Shown: in pieces, positions 28,785-38,660 of the stretch | How positions within the stretch are numbered: position 1 is the first letter of the stretch | How the letters are laid out: every line of letters starts with the position of its first letter | Source: Rhodoblastus sp963727035 | Lineage (GTDB): Bacteria; Pseudomonadota; Alphaproteobacteria; Rhizobiales; Beijerinckiaceae | Assembly: GCA_963727035.1 (NCBI GenBank) | Contig: CAVSEY010000018.1 | Coordinates: forward strand, 186,001 to 250,000 | Reading direction: 5' to 3' | DNA: 64,000 bases | Position numbers and translations under genes: made by a program | The notes under the pieces: model-generated | Seen by the model: only the letters and a program-made list of their open reading frames with translations | Told to the model about the DNA's origin: nothing | Databases searched by the model: none

Positions 28785-29868
28785 ATGAGCTGGACTTTCC
28801 CCTGTTTCCTTCGCTCGCCCCAACGCCTGGCCGCGTGGATCGCGTTTTTTCTTTTCGCCCTGGCGCCAACCTGTCTTCCCGCCAAGGAGCTTCGACTCAC
28901 CCCCGAACAGATCAAACAGTTCGACATCCGGCTGGCCGAAGCGCGTCCGGCGACGAAGAGCATTGTCGCGACTTTGCCGGCGACCATTGTCCCGCCGGTC
29001 AATTCGCGCATCGCGGTGACGGCGCCTTTCGCCGGGACCGTGGTCCAGGTCCATGGCCTGCCGGGCCAGGCGGTTCATAAGGGCGAGCCGCTGGTGAGCC
29101 TCACGAGCCGCGACCTTTCCGAGGCGACCGTCCGAACTCAAGCAGGCCGAGGCGGATTTGCAGGCGGCGGAAGCGATCGCGCGCCGCCAGCGCGAATTAT
29201 ACGCCAAAAATCTCGTTTCGTCGGGCAGGCTTGGCGAGGCGGAGGCGCAGGCGGGCAAGGTTCGCGCCCTGGTGCGGGAGAGCGAGCGCCTGCTGAAAAT
29301 CGGCAATATCCAGATCAATCCCGACGGCAGTTACGCGCTGACTGCGCCCAAGGACGGGCGAATCGTCGAAATGCGCGTCGCGCCCGGCGCGGCCCTCCAG
29401 GCGATGGACACGGCGGCGGTCATCGACACGAGCGACGAACTCTGGTTGCAGGCCCAGCTTCCCGCGCAATTGGTGGGGAAGGTCCTGGTCGGCGACCGCA
29501 TCGATTTGCCGGATGGCGACTTCGGCAAAGTCATATCGGTCGGCGTCACTCTCGATCCCCTGACCCGTTCGACGTCGCTGCTCGCCGAAATTCCCTTCAG
29601 CGCCAAGCATATCGCCGGCCAGACGACCTCGCTGACCATCGTCAAGCCGGTGAACGGCAAGGAACTGGAGATCTCCGCCGACGCCATCGACTGGATCGCC
29701 GGCGCGCCTTACGTTTTCGTGCGGACGACGGACGGATTTGCGCCATTGCCGATTGTCATCAAGGGGCGCGCCGGCGATGTCGCCACGATCGAGGCCGATC
29801 TGCCGCCGGGGCGGCAACTCGCCGTCAACGGCCTCGCGCAGCTTGAAAAAATCATGTCCGGGGAATGA
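28785..29868 (+). pseudogene. RND efflux membrane fusion protein, one frameshift
   Basis: Periplasmic adaptor of the RND pump. From ATG 28785: a signal peptide (AWIAFFLFALAPTCLPA), then the first lipoyl half (AVTAPFAGTVVQVHGLPGQAVHKGEPL). The frame is lost at about 29132, where gtccgaac has one C too many; the continuation (ELKQAEADLQAAEAIARRQ, second lipoyl half LTAPKDGRIVEMRVAPG, barrel domain) is open to 29868. Joined length about 360 residues. The stop overlaps the RND start (ATGA). A single extra base in an otherwise perfect gene suggests either a recent mutation or a sequence error. Confidence 0.85.
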
Positions 29869-32800
29869 CCATGCTTCGCCGGCTCGTCGAATTCTCGCTA
29901 TCGCAGCGTCTTTTCACTCTTCTGGTCGCGGCCCTCCTGGCCGCCGGCGGCGGCTACGCTTTCTCGCGGCTGCCGATTGACGCCTTTCCCAATATCGCCC
30001 AGACGCAAGTCAAGATCATTCTCAAGGCGCCGGGCATGACCCCGGAAGAAGTCGAGGCGCGCGTGGTCGCGCCGCTCGAAATGGAACTGCTCGGAATTCC
30101 CGACAAGACCATTCTGCGCTCCTCGGCCAAATACGCCATCGCCGACCTCACCCTGGATTTCGCCGACGGAACCGACATCTATTGGGCGCGCCAGCAGGTC
30201 GCCGAACGTCTCGCCGCCGTCCGCCCCGATCTCCCCGCCAACGTCACCGGCGGGCTGGCGCCGATTTCGACGCCGCTGTCCGATGTCTTCATGTTCACCG
30301 TCGAGGGCGGCGGCCTGTCGCTGGAAAAGCGGCGCACCCTGCTCGACTGGACGATCCGCCCCGCCCTGCGCACCATTCCGGGCGTCGCCGACGTCAATGC
30401 GCTCGGCGGTTTCGTCCGCACCTTCCAGGTCTCGCCCGACGCGCGGCTTCTCGCCGCGGCCGGAATGAGCGTCGCCGACCTGATCGACGCCGTCTCCGCC
30501 AATAATCGCAACGACGGCGCCGGCCGGCTCAGCGACGGCGAAAAAGCCCTGGTCGTGCGATCGGAAGGCGCGATTCAAAAGCCGCAGGATCTCGAACAGA
30601 TCGTTCTGAAGAACCTCAACGGCCGCATCTTGCGGGTCGGCGACGTGGCGACGGTTCGCATCGGCGAACTCACCCGCTATGGCGCCGTCACGGAAAACGG
30701 CGCCGGCGAGACGGTCGAGGGACTGGTGATCGCCTTGCGCGGCGCCGACGCCAGCGCCGTCGTCAAGGCCGTGAGCGATCGGCTGGCGGAGCTGAAATCG
30801 AGCTTCCCGCCCGGTGTGTCGCTGAAGGTCTTCTATGATCGCTCGGAACTCATCCACAAGGCGGTGGGCACGGTCAGGAAGGCTTTGATCGAGGCCACCG
30901 TTCTGGTCGTGCTCCTGCTTCTGCTGTTTCTCGGCAATCTGCGCGCCGCGTTCGTCGTCGCCGTGACCTTGCCGATGGCGGCCCTGACGACCTTTCTCAT
31001 CATGTGGCTCGTCGGCATGTCGGCCAATCTCATGAGTCTCGGCGGCCTCGCCATCGCCATCGGCCTGATCGTCGACGCCGCCGTGGTGGTGGTGGAAAAC
31101 AATGTCGAACGTCTGGCGCACGCCGATCACAGCCAGACGCCGATCATCCACCACATCTATCAATCCACCGTCGAGGTCACGGCGCCGGTCGCCTCGGGCA
31201 TTCTCATCATCTGCCTCGTCTTCCTGCCTCTGCTGTCGCTTCAGGGTCTCGAGGGCAAGATGTTCGCGCCCGTCGCGCTCACCATCGTTTTCGCGCTGAG
31301 CGGATCGCTGCTGCTGTCGCTCACCCTGATCCCCGTGCTCTCGTCGATGTTTCTGAAGGTCTCTGGCCACGGCGAGCCCTGGCTCATGCGCATTCTGACG
31401 CCCGTTTACAGGGGGGTCCTCGACTTTGCGCTGCGCCGGCCGCTGCCCATCGTCGCCGTCGCGACCGGCTGTCTTGTCGCCGCGGTCGTCGCCTATGGCG
31501 CGGTCGGCAAGGCGTTCATGCCGTCCCTGGACGAGGGCGCCATCATCATGCAGACGACGAAACTTCCGTCGATCAATCTCGCCCATAGCGTCGCGATCGA
31601 CTTGCTGATTCAGAAAAAATTGCGCGAACAAGTCCCCGAAGTCGAGCGCATCGTGACGCGCGTTGGCGCGGACGAACTGGGCCTCGACCCGATGGGCCTC
31701 AACGAGGCCGATAATTTCCTGGTGCTGAAGCCGAAGGAGCAGTGGCGGGTTCCGAACAAGGAGTGGCTGCTGTCGCAATTGCGTCAGACCATGTCCGAAA
31801 TTCCCGGCGTCGAATTCGCCTTCACCCAGCCCATCGAAATGCGCGTGTCGGAAATGCTGACGGGCTCGCGCGGCAATCTGGCGGTCAAGATCTTCGGTCC
31901 CGATCTCGATCCGCTCGCCGAACTCGCCGGCCGCGTCAAGACGACGCTGGAGAAGGTTCGCGGCGCCGCCGAGGTAATGACTCCTTCCGCCGGCGCGGTC
32001 GATTACCTTCAGATCAAGCTCGACCGGATGGCGCTCGGCCGCGCCGGATTGTCGGTCACCCGCGTCCAGGACGATTTGCGCGCGCTGCTCGAGGGCGCCC
32101 CCGCCGGATTGGTGATCGAACCCGGGCGGCGCACCAATATCCTCGTCCGCGGTCCGCAGCAGATGCGGGAATCGCCGGAGATTTTCGCCGAAATGCAGCT
32201 CGCGTCGGGCGATGCCGGCATGATCCGCGTCGGCGACGTCGCCAAACTGACGCGTCAGTCGGGCGTGGTGAAGGTCGACCGCGAGGATGGCTCGCGCTTT
32301 GCCATCGTCCAGGCCTATGTCAGCGGCCGCGATCTCGTCGGCTTTGTCGAGGACGCCCAGAAGGCGGTGGCCCGGGACGTTCCGCTGCCCCGCGGCTATC
32401 GGCTGGTCTGGGGCGGCGAATTCGAAAACCAGCAGCGCGCGGCCGCGCGCCTCGCCATCGTCGTGCCGATCGCGCTCGGCTTGATTTTCGTCGTCCTGTT
32501 CGCCACGCTGGGATCGATGAAACAGGCGCTGCTGATCCTCGCCAATGTGCCCTTCGCCCTGGTCGGCGGACTCCTCGCGCTCTGGATCTCGGGGCAATAT
32601 CTGTCTGTTCCGGCGTCGGTCGGCTTCATCGCGCTTCTAGGCGTCGCCGTTCTCAATGGCCTGGTTATGGTCGGCTATTTCAATCAGCTCCTGGCGGGGG
32701 GCGCGCCGATCGAGGCGGCCGTGCGCGACGGCGCCCTGCGCCGTCTGCGGCCGGTCATGATGACCGCGACCATCGCCGCGTTCGGGCTTGTGCCGCTGTT

Positions 32801-32987
32801 GTTCGCGACCGGCCCCGGATCGGAAATCCAGAAGCCGCTCGCCATTGTGGTGATCGGCGGTCTGATCACCTCGACCCTGCTGACGCTGGTGCTTCTGCCG
32901 ATCTCCTTTCGGCGCTTCGGCGCCCCGGTCGGGCCCTCTCAGGCTGAAACGCGGAAACCGCAATGGACCACGAGCTCTGCAAACTGA
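29865..32987 (+). CDS. Heavy-metal RND efflux pump (CzcA/CusA family)
   Basis: 1040 residues. Inner-membrane proton-driven RND pump: first membrane segment (FTLLVAALLAAGGGYAF), porter domains, a fourth membrane segment with the heavy-metal-type motif VDAAVVVVEN (about residue 406), and the second membrane half ending near residue 1020. It extrudes substrates through the membrane fusion protein and the TolC protein encoded nearby. The metal cannot be told from the sequence. The last 25 bases overlap the DUF3240 gene. Confidence 0.85.
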   Translation: MTMLRRLVEFSLSQRLFTLLVAALLAAGGGYAFSRLPIDAFPNIAQTQVKIILKAPGMTPEEVEARVVAPLEMELLGIPDKTILRSSAKYAIADLTLDFADGTDIYWARQQVAERLAAVRPDLPANVTGGLAPISTPLSDVFMFTVEGGGLSLEKRRTLLDWTIRPALRTIPGVADVNALGGFVRTFQVSPDARLLAAAGMSVADLIDAVSANNRNDGAGRLSDGEKALVVRSEGAIQKPQDLEQIVLKNLNGRILRVGDVATVRIGELTRYGAVTENGAGETVEGLVIALRGADASAVVKAVSDRLAELKSSFPPGVSLKVFYDRSELIHKAVGTVRKALIEATVLVVLLLLLFLGNLRAAFVVAVTLPMAALTTFLIMWLVGMSANLMSLGGLAIAIGLIVDAAVVVVENNVERLAHADHSQTPIIHHIYQSTVEVTAPVASGILIICLVFLPLLSLQGLEGKMFAPVALTIVFALSGSLLLSLTLIPVLSSMFLKVSGHGEPWLMRILTPVYRGVLDFALRRPLPIVAVATGCLVAAVVAYGAVGKAFMPSLDEGAIIMQTTKLPSINLAHSVAIDLLIQKKLREQVPEVERIVTRVGADELGLDPMGLNEADNFLVLKPKEQWRVPNKEWLLSQLRQTMSEIPGVEFAFTQPIEMRVSEMLTGSRGNLAVKIFGPDLDPLAELAGRVKTTLEKVRGAAEVMTPSAGAVDYLQIKLDRMALGRAGLSVTRVQDDLRALLEGAPAGLVIEPGRRTNILVRGPQQMRESPEIFAEMQLASGDAGMIRVGDVAKLTRQSGVVKVDREDGSRFAIVQAYVSGRDLVGFVEDAQKAVARDVPLPRGYRLVWGGEFENQQRAAARLAIVVPIALGLIFVVLFATLGSMKQALLILANVPFALVGGLLALWISGQYLSVPASVGFIALLGVAVLNGLVMVGYFNQLLAGGAPIEAAVRDGALRRLRPVMMTATIAAFGLVPLLFATGPGSEIQKPLAIVVIGGLITSTLLTLVLLPISFRRFGAPVGPSQAETRKPQWTTSSAN

Positions 32988-33274
32988 CGCTGGTCTTTCC
33001 GATCTCGGTGGAAGACAGAATTCTCGACTTCCTCCTCGATTCGGAGCCTGCGCTGCCCGGCTTCACCAGCCTGCGCGCGGAAGGCCACGGCGCGAGCTTC
33101 GAGGGCGTCTCCGCGCGCGAAAAAGTCCGCGGGCGGGTCGACCGCCGCATGGTCGTCCTGGTGCTGGCGCGGGAGCGGGTGGAGCGACTGCTGACCGATC
33201 TGCGCGAGCACTGCCCGGTTCCGGATCTGACCTATTGGGTGGAATCGGTCGACCGTTTCGGTCAATTCCGGTGA
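32963..33274 (+). CDS. DUF3240 family protein
   Basis: 103 residues. Small ferredoxin-like-fold protein of the DUF3240 family, often found in heavy-metal RND operons and perhaps a PII-like metal sensor; function unproven. It overlaps the end of the pump gene by 25 bases and its stop overlaps the GTG at 33271 (GTGA). Confidence 0.7.
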   Translation: MDHELCKLTLVFPISVEDRILDFLLDSEPALPGFTSLRAEGHGASFEGVSAREKVRGRVDRRMVVLVLARERVERLLTDLREHCPVPDLTYWVESVDRFGQFR

Positions 33275-33285
33275 TTGCGCCGACG

Positions 33286-34686
33286 ATGAAATCCGGCGCA
33301 TTGCCGCGGCGCCGCGGCTGGAGCGCCGCCGTCATTGCAACCCTCTGTGCTTTCTCGCCGTCCATCGCGACCGCGGAAACCATGTCGAACGCGCTGGCGC
33401 GCGCTTACGGAGCCAATCCGGAACTCAACAGCCAACGCGCAAACGTGCGCGTCAGCGACGAGGGCGTCCCGCAGGCCAAAGCCGGGTGGAGGCCGAATAT
33501 TTCCGCCAATGTCGACACAGCCTACGAATATGGCGTTTCAATCAACGACCCGATGGAGCCTGGCCTGCAAAAGATGGCGGCGACTCCTCGCGATTACGGC
33601 GTCACCGCCGCGCAGACATTGTTCGACGGCCAGCGCACGGCGAATGCGGTCAGCGGCGCCGAATCCGGCGTGCTGATGGCGCGAGAGGCGTTGCGCGAGG
33701 CCGAATCGACCACATTGCTCGTGGCGGCGACCGCCTATATGGACGTCTTGCGCGACACCGCGATGCTCGGCCTCCGGCGCAACAATGTCGTGGTCCTTCA
33801 ACTTGAGTTGCAGGACACACAAAGCCGATTTGACGCGAATGAAGTGACCAGGACCGACGTCGAACAGGCCAAAACGGCGCTCGCCACGGGTCGGGCGGAT
33901 GTGGCCCTGTCGCAAGCCCGACTCGAAGCCAGCGCCGCCGCCTATCGGCGCGCGATCGGCGCCGAACCGAGTCGGTTGCAGCCGGCCCGACCGATCGAAA
34001 GCCTCCTCCCGGCCCGCCTCGACGGCGCGATCGCCCTCGCTCAGGCGAAAAACCCGACGATTCTGGGGGCGCTGCATCAAGTCGATATCGACGAGGCCGC
34101 GGTCAAGGCCGCCGAGGGCGCGCTGGCGCCCACGGTGACCGCGGCGGCCAATGCCCAGCGGCAATATGACGTGGACGGAATCCCCGGCTATAATCAAACG
34201 ATAGCGGCCTTCGGCGGCCAGATCGACATTCCGATCTACCAGGGCGGGGCCGAATATGCCGTCATCCGCGGCGCCAAGGAGCGACTGAGCGGGGCGCGCC
34301 TCGTCGTGGAAGCGCAACGGCGCGTCGTCAGCGCGAATGTGGCGGTCGCCTGGGGCCAGTTGGCGGCGGCGCGCGCGTCGATCGCCGCCGACGAGGCGAA
34401 TGTCAAGGCGGCGGAATTCGCGCTCAACGGCGTGCGGGAAGAAGCCAAGGACGGTATGCGCACGACGCAAGACATACTGAACGCCCAGCAGGACCTGCTC
34501 ACCGCGCGCGTCCGTCTGGTGACGGCCCAGCGCGATCGCGTCGTCGCGTCCTATGCGGTCATGTCGGCGGTCGGTTTGCTGTCGGCGCGCCGGCTTGGCC
34601 TTTCCGTCGCGATTTACGATCCCGCCGTCCACTACCGCCAGACCAAGGATCGTTTCTTCGGCGTGGCGACTCCGGACGGCCGCTGA
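33286..34686 (+). CDS. TolC-family outer membrane efflux protein
   Basis: 466 residues from ATG 33286; the GTG at 33271, coupled to the previous stop, is an alternative start. A signal peptide (AAVIATLCAFSPSIATA) is followed by two TolC repeats with long helices (LARAYGANPELNSQRANVRVSDE; LAQAKNPTILGALHQVDIDEA). Family pattern GVREEAKDGMRTTQDILNAQQDLL near the C-terminus is typical of TolC. Completes the tripartite pump. Confidence 0.9.
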   Translation: MKSGALPRRRGWSAAVIATLCAFSPSIATAETMSNALARAYGANPELNSQRANVRVSDEGVPQAKAGWRPNISANVDTAYEYGVSINDPMEPGLQKMAATPRDYGVTAAQTLFDGQRTANAVSGAESGVLMAREALREAESTTLLVAATAYMDVLRDTAMLGLRRNNVVVLQLELQDTQSRFDANEVTRTDVEQAKTALATGRADVALSQARLEASAAAYRRAIGAEPSRLQPARPIESLLPARLDGAIALAQAKNPTILGALHQVDIDEAAVKAAEGALAPTVTAAANAQRQYDVDGIPGYNQTIAAFGGQIDIPIYQGGAEYAVIRGAKERLSGARLVVEAQRRVVSANVAVAWGQLAAARASIAADEANVKAAEFALNGVREEAKDGMRTTQDILNAQQDLLTARVRLVTAQRDRVVASYAVMSAVGLLSARRLGLSVAIYDPAVHYRQTKDRFFGVATPDGR

Positions 34687-34759
34687 CGGCGTGGCGTCAG
34701 GTTGCTTACCGCGCGGGGCGGCGGGTCGGCGGAATCCGGCGCCAGCCTTGCGGTCGCGT

Positions 34760-36112
34760 TCACGAAGCTGCTTCCTGTCGGGCCGGCGACAGGCGGACCT
34801 GCAATCCGCCGAGAGGCGAGCGGGCGAAATCCATGCGCCAGCCGTAAGCGTCGAGAATGTCCTGGGTGATCGCCAGGCCCAGACCGGCGCCGCCGCCGGA
34901 ATCGAGCCGGCCGCCGCGGCGGCGCGCGATCGCTTCATCACGCGGATCGAGACCGGGACCGTCGTCGTCGATCAGCACGGCGCCGGCGTCGCAGGAGACG
35001 CGGACACGCGAACGCGCGTGCCGGGCGGCGTTGTCGAGCAGATTGCCGAGCGCTTCAGTCAGGTCGATGCGCTCGATCGGCAGGCGAAAATCCGCCGGCG
35101 CCGCGTTCACGAAGTCGAGCGCCTCGCCTTTTTCCGTCTTGCGCAAGGTGCGGATCAGAGCGTCGGCGACGTCCTTGAGCGCCACCGCCTCCGCCCCGCG
35201 CCGGCTCCCGGCGGCCTGGACGCGGGCGCGCGCCAACTCGCGTTCGACATGGCGGCGCATGGTTTCGCCGATGGAGTCGAGCGAACCGGCGATTTCCGCC
35301 TGACCGGCGGCGCGCAGCAGCCGGGCGTCCCCGGCGAGCGCGGCCAGCGGTGTCTTCAATCCGTGCGCGAGGTCGGCGGCGCGCCCGCGCGCCCGCTCCA
35401 GCGCGCGCTCCTGCGAATCCAGCAGCTCGTTGACCTCCCGCACCAGCGGAAGCACCTCGCTGGGGGCGTCTTCCGACAGACGCCGCCGCCGACCGCCCGC
35501 CGTTTCCGCGATCTCCCGGCGCAAGCGCCCGAGCGGCTTGAGCCCGAGGCTGAGTTGCAGCCAGGTGGCGAGCGCGAGAACCAGCGCCAGAAGGCCGAGG
35601 CCGGGCGCGAGATCGGCGACGAAAGCGTCGCGCGCCCGTCGCAGGCGGGTGAGGTCGCTGCCGACCACCACGCGGGCGGTCAGCCTTTTGCCGCGCGCCG
35701 GGAAGGACACGAACCTTTCGGCGGCGAGAAGCAATTTCCCGCCCGGCCCCTCGATCTGGTGATAATGGGTCTGGCCCTCGCTCAGCCGATCGTCGGGCAG
35801 GACGAGCCGGACGTCCCAGAGCGAACGCGAGCGCAATTGCGTCTCCGGCCCCGAGACCTGCCAGTACAGCCCGGACAAGGGCTGATCGAAACGGGCGTTT
35901 TGTGGCGGCCGCGCCAGAACGATTTCGCCCGCCGGATCGATTTCGAGCCCGCCGACGACCTGCCTGATCTCTACGTCGAGGTCGTCGGCGAGGGTGCGAT
36001 AGACATGACGCTCGAACAGAAAGGTCAGTCCGACGCCGGCCAGGGCCAGAGCGAGACAGATGGCCAGCGCCCCGGCCAAGGCCAGTCGAAGACGAAGCGA
36101 TCTCGCCTTCAC
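34760..36112 (-). CDS. Sensor histidine kinase (OmpR-partner, QseC/PhoQ-like)
   Basis: 450 residues from GTG 36112, overlapping the response regulator stop (GTGA). First membrane segment at about residues 8-30, a periplasmic sensor region of about 130 residues, second membrane segment near residue 180, then HAMP, the phospho-acceptor helix (DLAHGLKTPLAALAGDARLL), N box (NLLDNAARHA), DDGPGLD and GGGAGLGLAI. Pairs with the downstream-numbered regulator at 36109-36771. Confidence 0.9.
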   Translation of the reverse strand: MKARSLRLRLALAGALAICLALALAGVGLTFLFERHVYRTLADDLDVEIRQVVGGLEIDPAGEIVLARPPQNARFDQPLSGLYWQVSGPETQLRSRSLWDVRLVLPDDRLSEGQTHYHQIEGPGGKLLLAAERFVSFPARGKRLTARVVVGSDLTRLRRARDAFVADLAPGLGLLALVLALATWLQLSLGLKPLGRLRREIAETAGGRRRRLSEDAPSEVLPLVREVNELLDSQERALERARGRAADLAHGLKTPLAALAGDARLLRAAGQAEIAGSLDSIGETMRRHVERELARARVQAAGSRRGAEAVALKDVADALIRTLRKTEKGEALDFVNAAPADFRLPIERIDLTEALGNLLDNAARHARSRVRVSCDAGAVLIDDDGPGLDPRDEAIARRRGGRLDSGGGAGLGLAITQDILDAYGWRMDFARSPLGGLQVRLSPARQEAAS

Positions 36113-36771
36113 GCCATGCTCTCCGGCATCAGATAGCCGAAGCCGCGCCGGGTTTCGATCCATTTGCTCCCGAGCTTGCGGCGCACGCGTGCGATCAGGA
36201 CCTCGATGGCGTTGGACGATTGCTCGTCCTGGCCATAGACATTTTCCACCAGTTCCTGCTGCGAAACGACCTTGCCGCGCCGAAGCATGAGATAAGCGAC
36301 AAGGCGATATTCGAGTGGCGAGAGATCGACCGGCGCTCCGCCGAGCGTCACTTTCATCGCCCTTTCGTCGAGCGCCAGTTCGCCGATCGTGGCGAGCGAA
36401 GAGGCATGGCCGGCCGAACGGCGGATGATCGAGCGCAGGCGCGCCAGCAATTCCTCCATCTGGAAAGGCTTGGCGAGATAATCGTCGGCGCCGGCGTCGA
36501 TGCCCTCGACCCTTTCGCTCCACGACCCGCGCGCGGTCAGCACCAGAACCGGCGTCGCGCGCCCGCTTCCGCGCCATCGCTTCAGCACGGCGAGCCCATC
36601 CATTCCCGGCAATCCGAGATCGAGCACGATGGCGGTGAAATCCTCGGTGTCGCCAAGGAACCAGGCGTCCTCGCCATTTTTCGCCTGCGCGACGACATAG
36701 CCGGCGGCATCGAGCGCGCGCGCGACGTCTCCGGCGATGCGGTCGTCGTCCTCGACCAGAAGAATGCGCAT
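36109..36771 (-). CDS. OmpR-family response regulator
   Basis: 220 residues from ATG 36771. Receiver domain with phospho-acceptor Asp in VLDLGLPGMDG (about residue 52), Lys in YLAKPF (about residue 102), then a winged-helix DNA-binding domain (LSPLEYRLVAYLM, VLIARVRRKLG, TRRGFGYLM). Its start overlaps the stop of the PepSY gene (TGATG), so PepSY, regulator and kinase form one operon. It is the best candidate to bind the element found three times nearby. Confidence 0.92.
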   Translation of the reverse strand: MRILLVEDDDRIAGDVARALDAAGYVVAQAKNGEDAWFLGDTEDFTAIVLDLGLPGMDGLAVLKRWRGSGRATPVLVLTARGSWSERVEGIDAGADDYLAKPFQMEELLARLRSIIRRSAGHASSLATIGELALDERAMKVTLGGAPVDLSPLEYRLVAYLMLRRGKVVSQQELVENVYGQDEQSSNAIEVLIARVRRKLGSKWIETRRGFGYLMPESMA

Positions 36772-37079
36772 CAATCGTCTCCGGCGTCCGTCACGGCCCC
36801 GCTGGCGGCGTCGACCTCGACCCGGCGCACGTGGCCATTGCGGTCGATCAGGCGGAATTCGTAGCGCCAGACGCTGTGCTCGCGCGCCAACGTCACCTTG
36901 ACGATCTCGCCGGGCGTCTTGTCGCGCAAACGGGCGAGGATTTCGTCGAGCGGGCGGATGTCGTGCCGTTCGACCGCCTCGCGCGCCTCGTCATGGTCGG
37001 GGCGCGCGCCATCCGCCGCAGAGGAAACCACGGCGAGCAGCAGGATTGGCGCGACCAGAGCCAGAGCCGCGGACTTCAT
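36771..37079 (-). CDS. PepSY-domain periplasmic protein, first gene of the two-component operon
   Basis: 102 residues from ATG 37079. Signal peptide about residues 1-24 (SAALALVAPILLLAVVSSAA), then a PepSY domain (EAREAVERHDIRPLDEILARL; GEIVKVTLAREHSVWRYEFRLIDRNG; VRRVEVDAASGAVTDA). PepSY proteins next to histidine kinases may modulate the sensor; here it is translationally coupled to the response regulator. Its promoter should include the conserved element at 37109-37186. Confidence 0.85.
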   Translation of the reverse strand: MKSAALALVAPILLLAVVSSAADGARPDHDEAREAVERHDIRPLDEILARLRDKTPGEIVKVTLAREHSVWRYEFRLIDRNGHVRRVEVDAASGAVTDAGDD

Positions 37080-37108
37080 GAGCGGACATACCCCAATTTT
37101 CAACACAA

Positions 37109-37186
37109 CCATTATGGCGCGATTGAACTGACGAGTCGCTGACATGGATCATCAGCGGGCCGTCATCGCGCCTGCGTCACAAGTCC
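37109..37186. promoter_or_regulatory. Conserved upstream element, copy 2 (divergent)
   Basis: A 78-bp block beginning CCATTATGGCG, with the core GTCGCTGACATGGATCATC and GTCATCGCG, ending CAAGTCC. It matches copy 3 almost base for base in the conserved blocks. It lies between the leftward PepSY-regulator-kinase operon and the rightward cytochrome b-like gene, so it can serve both. Confidence 0.7.
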
Positions 37187-37232
37187 GTCAATGGCCGCGC
37201 CCGGCGACCGGGCGCCGAATGAATGGAAAAAT

Positions 37233-37796
37233 ATGATGGACAAGATGGTTATAGCCGGCCCCGCCGGCGGCGCGAAGCCTTCGTTCCGCCGTCCCGCCTG
37301 GACGCCATTGCTGCCTCCGCTCTTCTGGGGAGTCCTCGCCGCCTTCTTGGCGATCGTTCTCGCCGGCGAAAGATTTGCCTGGCTGACGGCCGGCGCCGCC
37401 TATGGCGTCGCGGTTCTGGCGATCCTGCGGATTGTCTGGGCTTTCGTCGGGCCTCGCCATGGCGCCTTCGCCAAGGCCTTGCACGCGCCGCAAAGACTGG
37501 TCGTCAAGGCGCGACAAACCCTGCGCCGCCGGGCGCCGCTTTTCCCGAGCAGCCTACTGACGGACAGGACGACGGCGGCGGCCGTCGTCGGACTGCTGAC
37601 CTATGTGTCGGTCGCCGGCATGCTGGCGTCGGCTTCGCATCTGTCCGGCTCGCATGCGTTCCTGGCGGCGCATGACGCCGGCCTCCTCGCCCTGGTCGGC
37701 CTGGTCTTCCTGCGCCTTGCCGGCGCCGTTCTCACCAGCGTCGCGTCGGGCGAGCGCCTCGTCCAGGCGGCGCTCAAACGCGGCCGGCGCTCTTGA
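37233..37796 (+). CDS. Cytochrome b561-like membrane protein without most heme histidines
   Basis: 187 residues from ATG 37233 (an upstream ATG at 37191 is possible). Four membrane segments. It aligns by eye with the cytochrome b at 39102-39671, but the histidines in FHW, LHVRAG, GHNPAGG and FLHLAG are replaced (LFW, LTAGAA, no His, FLRLAG); only the HDAG histidine remains. So it probably no longer binds the two hemes. Controlled by the divergent element. Confidence 0.7.
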   Translation: MMDKMVIAGPAGGAKPSFRRPAWTPLLPPLFWGVLAAFLAIVLAGERFAWLTAGAAYGVAVLAILRIVWAFVGPRHGAFAKALHAPQRLVVKARQTLRRRAPLFPSSLLTDRTTAAAVVGLLTYVSVAGMLASASHLSGSHAFLAAHDAGLLALVGLVFLRLAGAVLTSVASGERLVQAALKRGRRS

Positions 37797-37805
37797 GCGG
37801 GTCCG

Positions 37806-38345
37806 TCAAGACCGGCCACGACGAGGCGACATGCGCGCCAATAGATCGTCGTGGCGGATATGCTGATGGTAGAGCGCCGCCAGGACATGGACCGCCGCCA
37901 GCCCGATCAGCGCATAGGAGGCGATCTCATGGGCTTCCGTCAGCGGGCGGAAAATTTCCGGCGTCCTGGCGAAGGGCGAAGCGATCTGGAAAAAGCCGAA
38001 ATCGAGGCCGCGTCCACGATAGAGCAAAGTCGGGACGCCGATGATCGGAACAGCGATCATCAGGACATAGAGTCCGGCATGGCCGATTTTCGCGGCGCTG
38101 CGCGCCAGCGCCGACATGGTGAGCGGAAGTTCGGGGGCCGGATGCGCCAGCCGCCAAAAGAGGCGAATGAACGACAGGACGAGAACCGCCAGGCCGGTCA
38201 GGGCGTGCAGATTGATCACGGCGCCCACCCAGGCCTTGGGAAATTCGTCGACGGTGAGGCCGAGGCCGAAGGCCGCGACAATGAGAAATGCGATCGACCA
38301 ATGGAGCGCGATCGCGACGGCGTCATATCGTTCCTGGGTCTTCAT
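37806..38345 (-). CDS. Cytochrome b561
   Basis: 179 residues from ATG 38345 (MKTQERYDAVAIALHWSIAF). Four membrane segments with heme-ligand histidines in ALHW, INLHALTG, EAHEIASY and AVHVLAALYHQH. CybB-type diheme quinol-linked cytochrome. Convergent with the degenerate paralog. Confidence 0.88.
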   Translation of the reverse strand: MKTQERYDAVAIALHWSIAFLIVAAFGLGLTVDEFPKAWVGAVINLHALTGLAVLVLSFIRLFWRLAHPAPELPLTMSALARSAAKIGHAGLYVLMIAVPIIGVPTLLYRGRGLDFGFFQIASPFARTPEIFRPLTEAHEIASYALIGLAAVHVLAALYHQHIRHDDLLARMSPRRGRS

Positions 38346-38660
38346 CGCCAAGCTCCTTCTTGCGAATCACGAATTCGGCATCGTCCCGCTTCGCGCGGGT
38401 CGATGATCGGCGGCGGGAAAATCCAGAGCGCGAACCGAAAGCCCCAGGGGAACCAGCCATATCCCCCCGCGGCAGGAACCGGAAAACGCCGCCAGGAATC
38501 ACCAACACGCCGGGCGGAGCACGAAAACCATCGCCCTCCCGCATCGCGAAGCCTTTCGATGTGAGAGGCCGACCTTTCGCGAGCCATGGCGCTCGACTGT
38601 GACTTTAGCGCAAAGACTCGCCGGTCGTCGCGTCTGGCGGCGCCTTTCCTTTTGTCTGCG

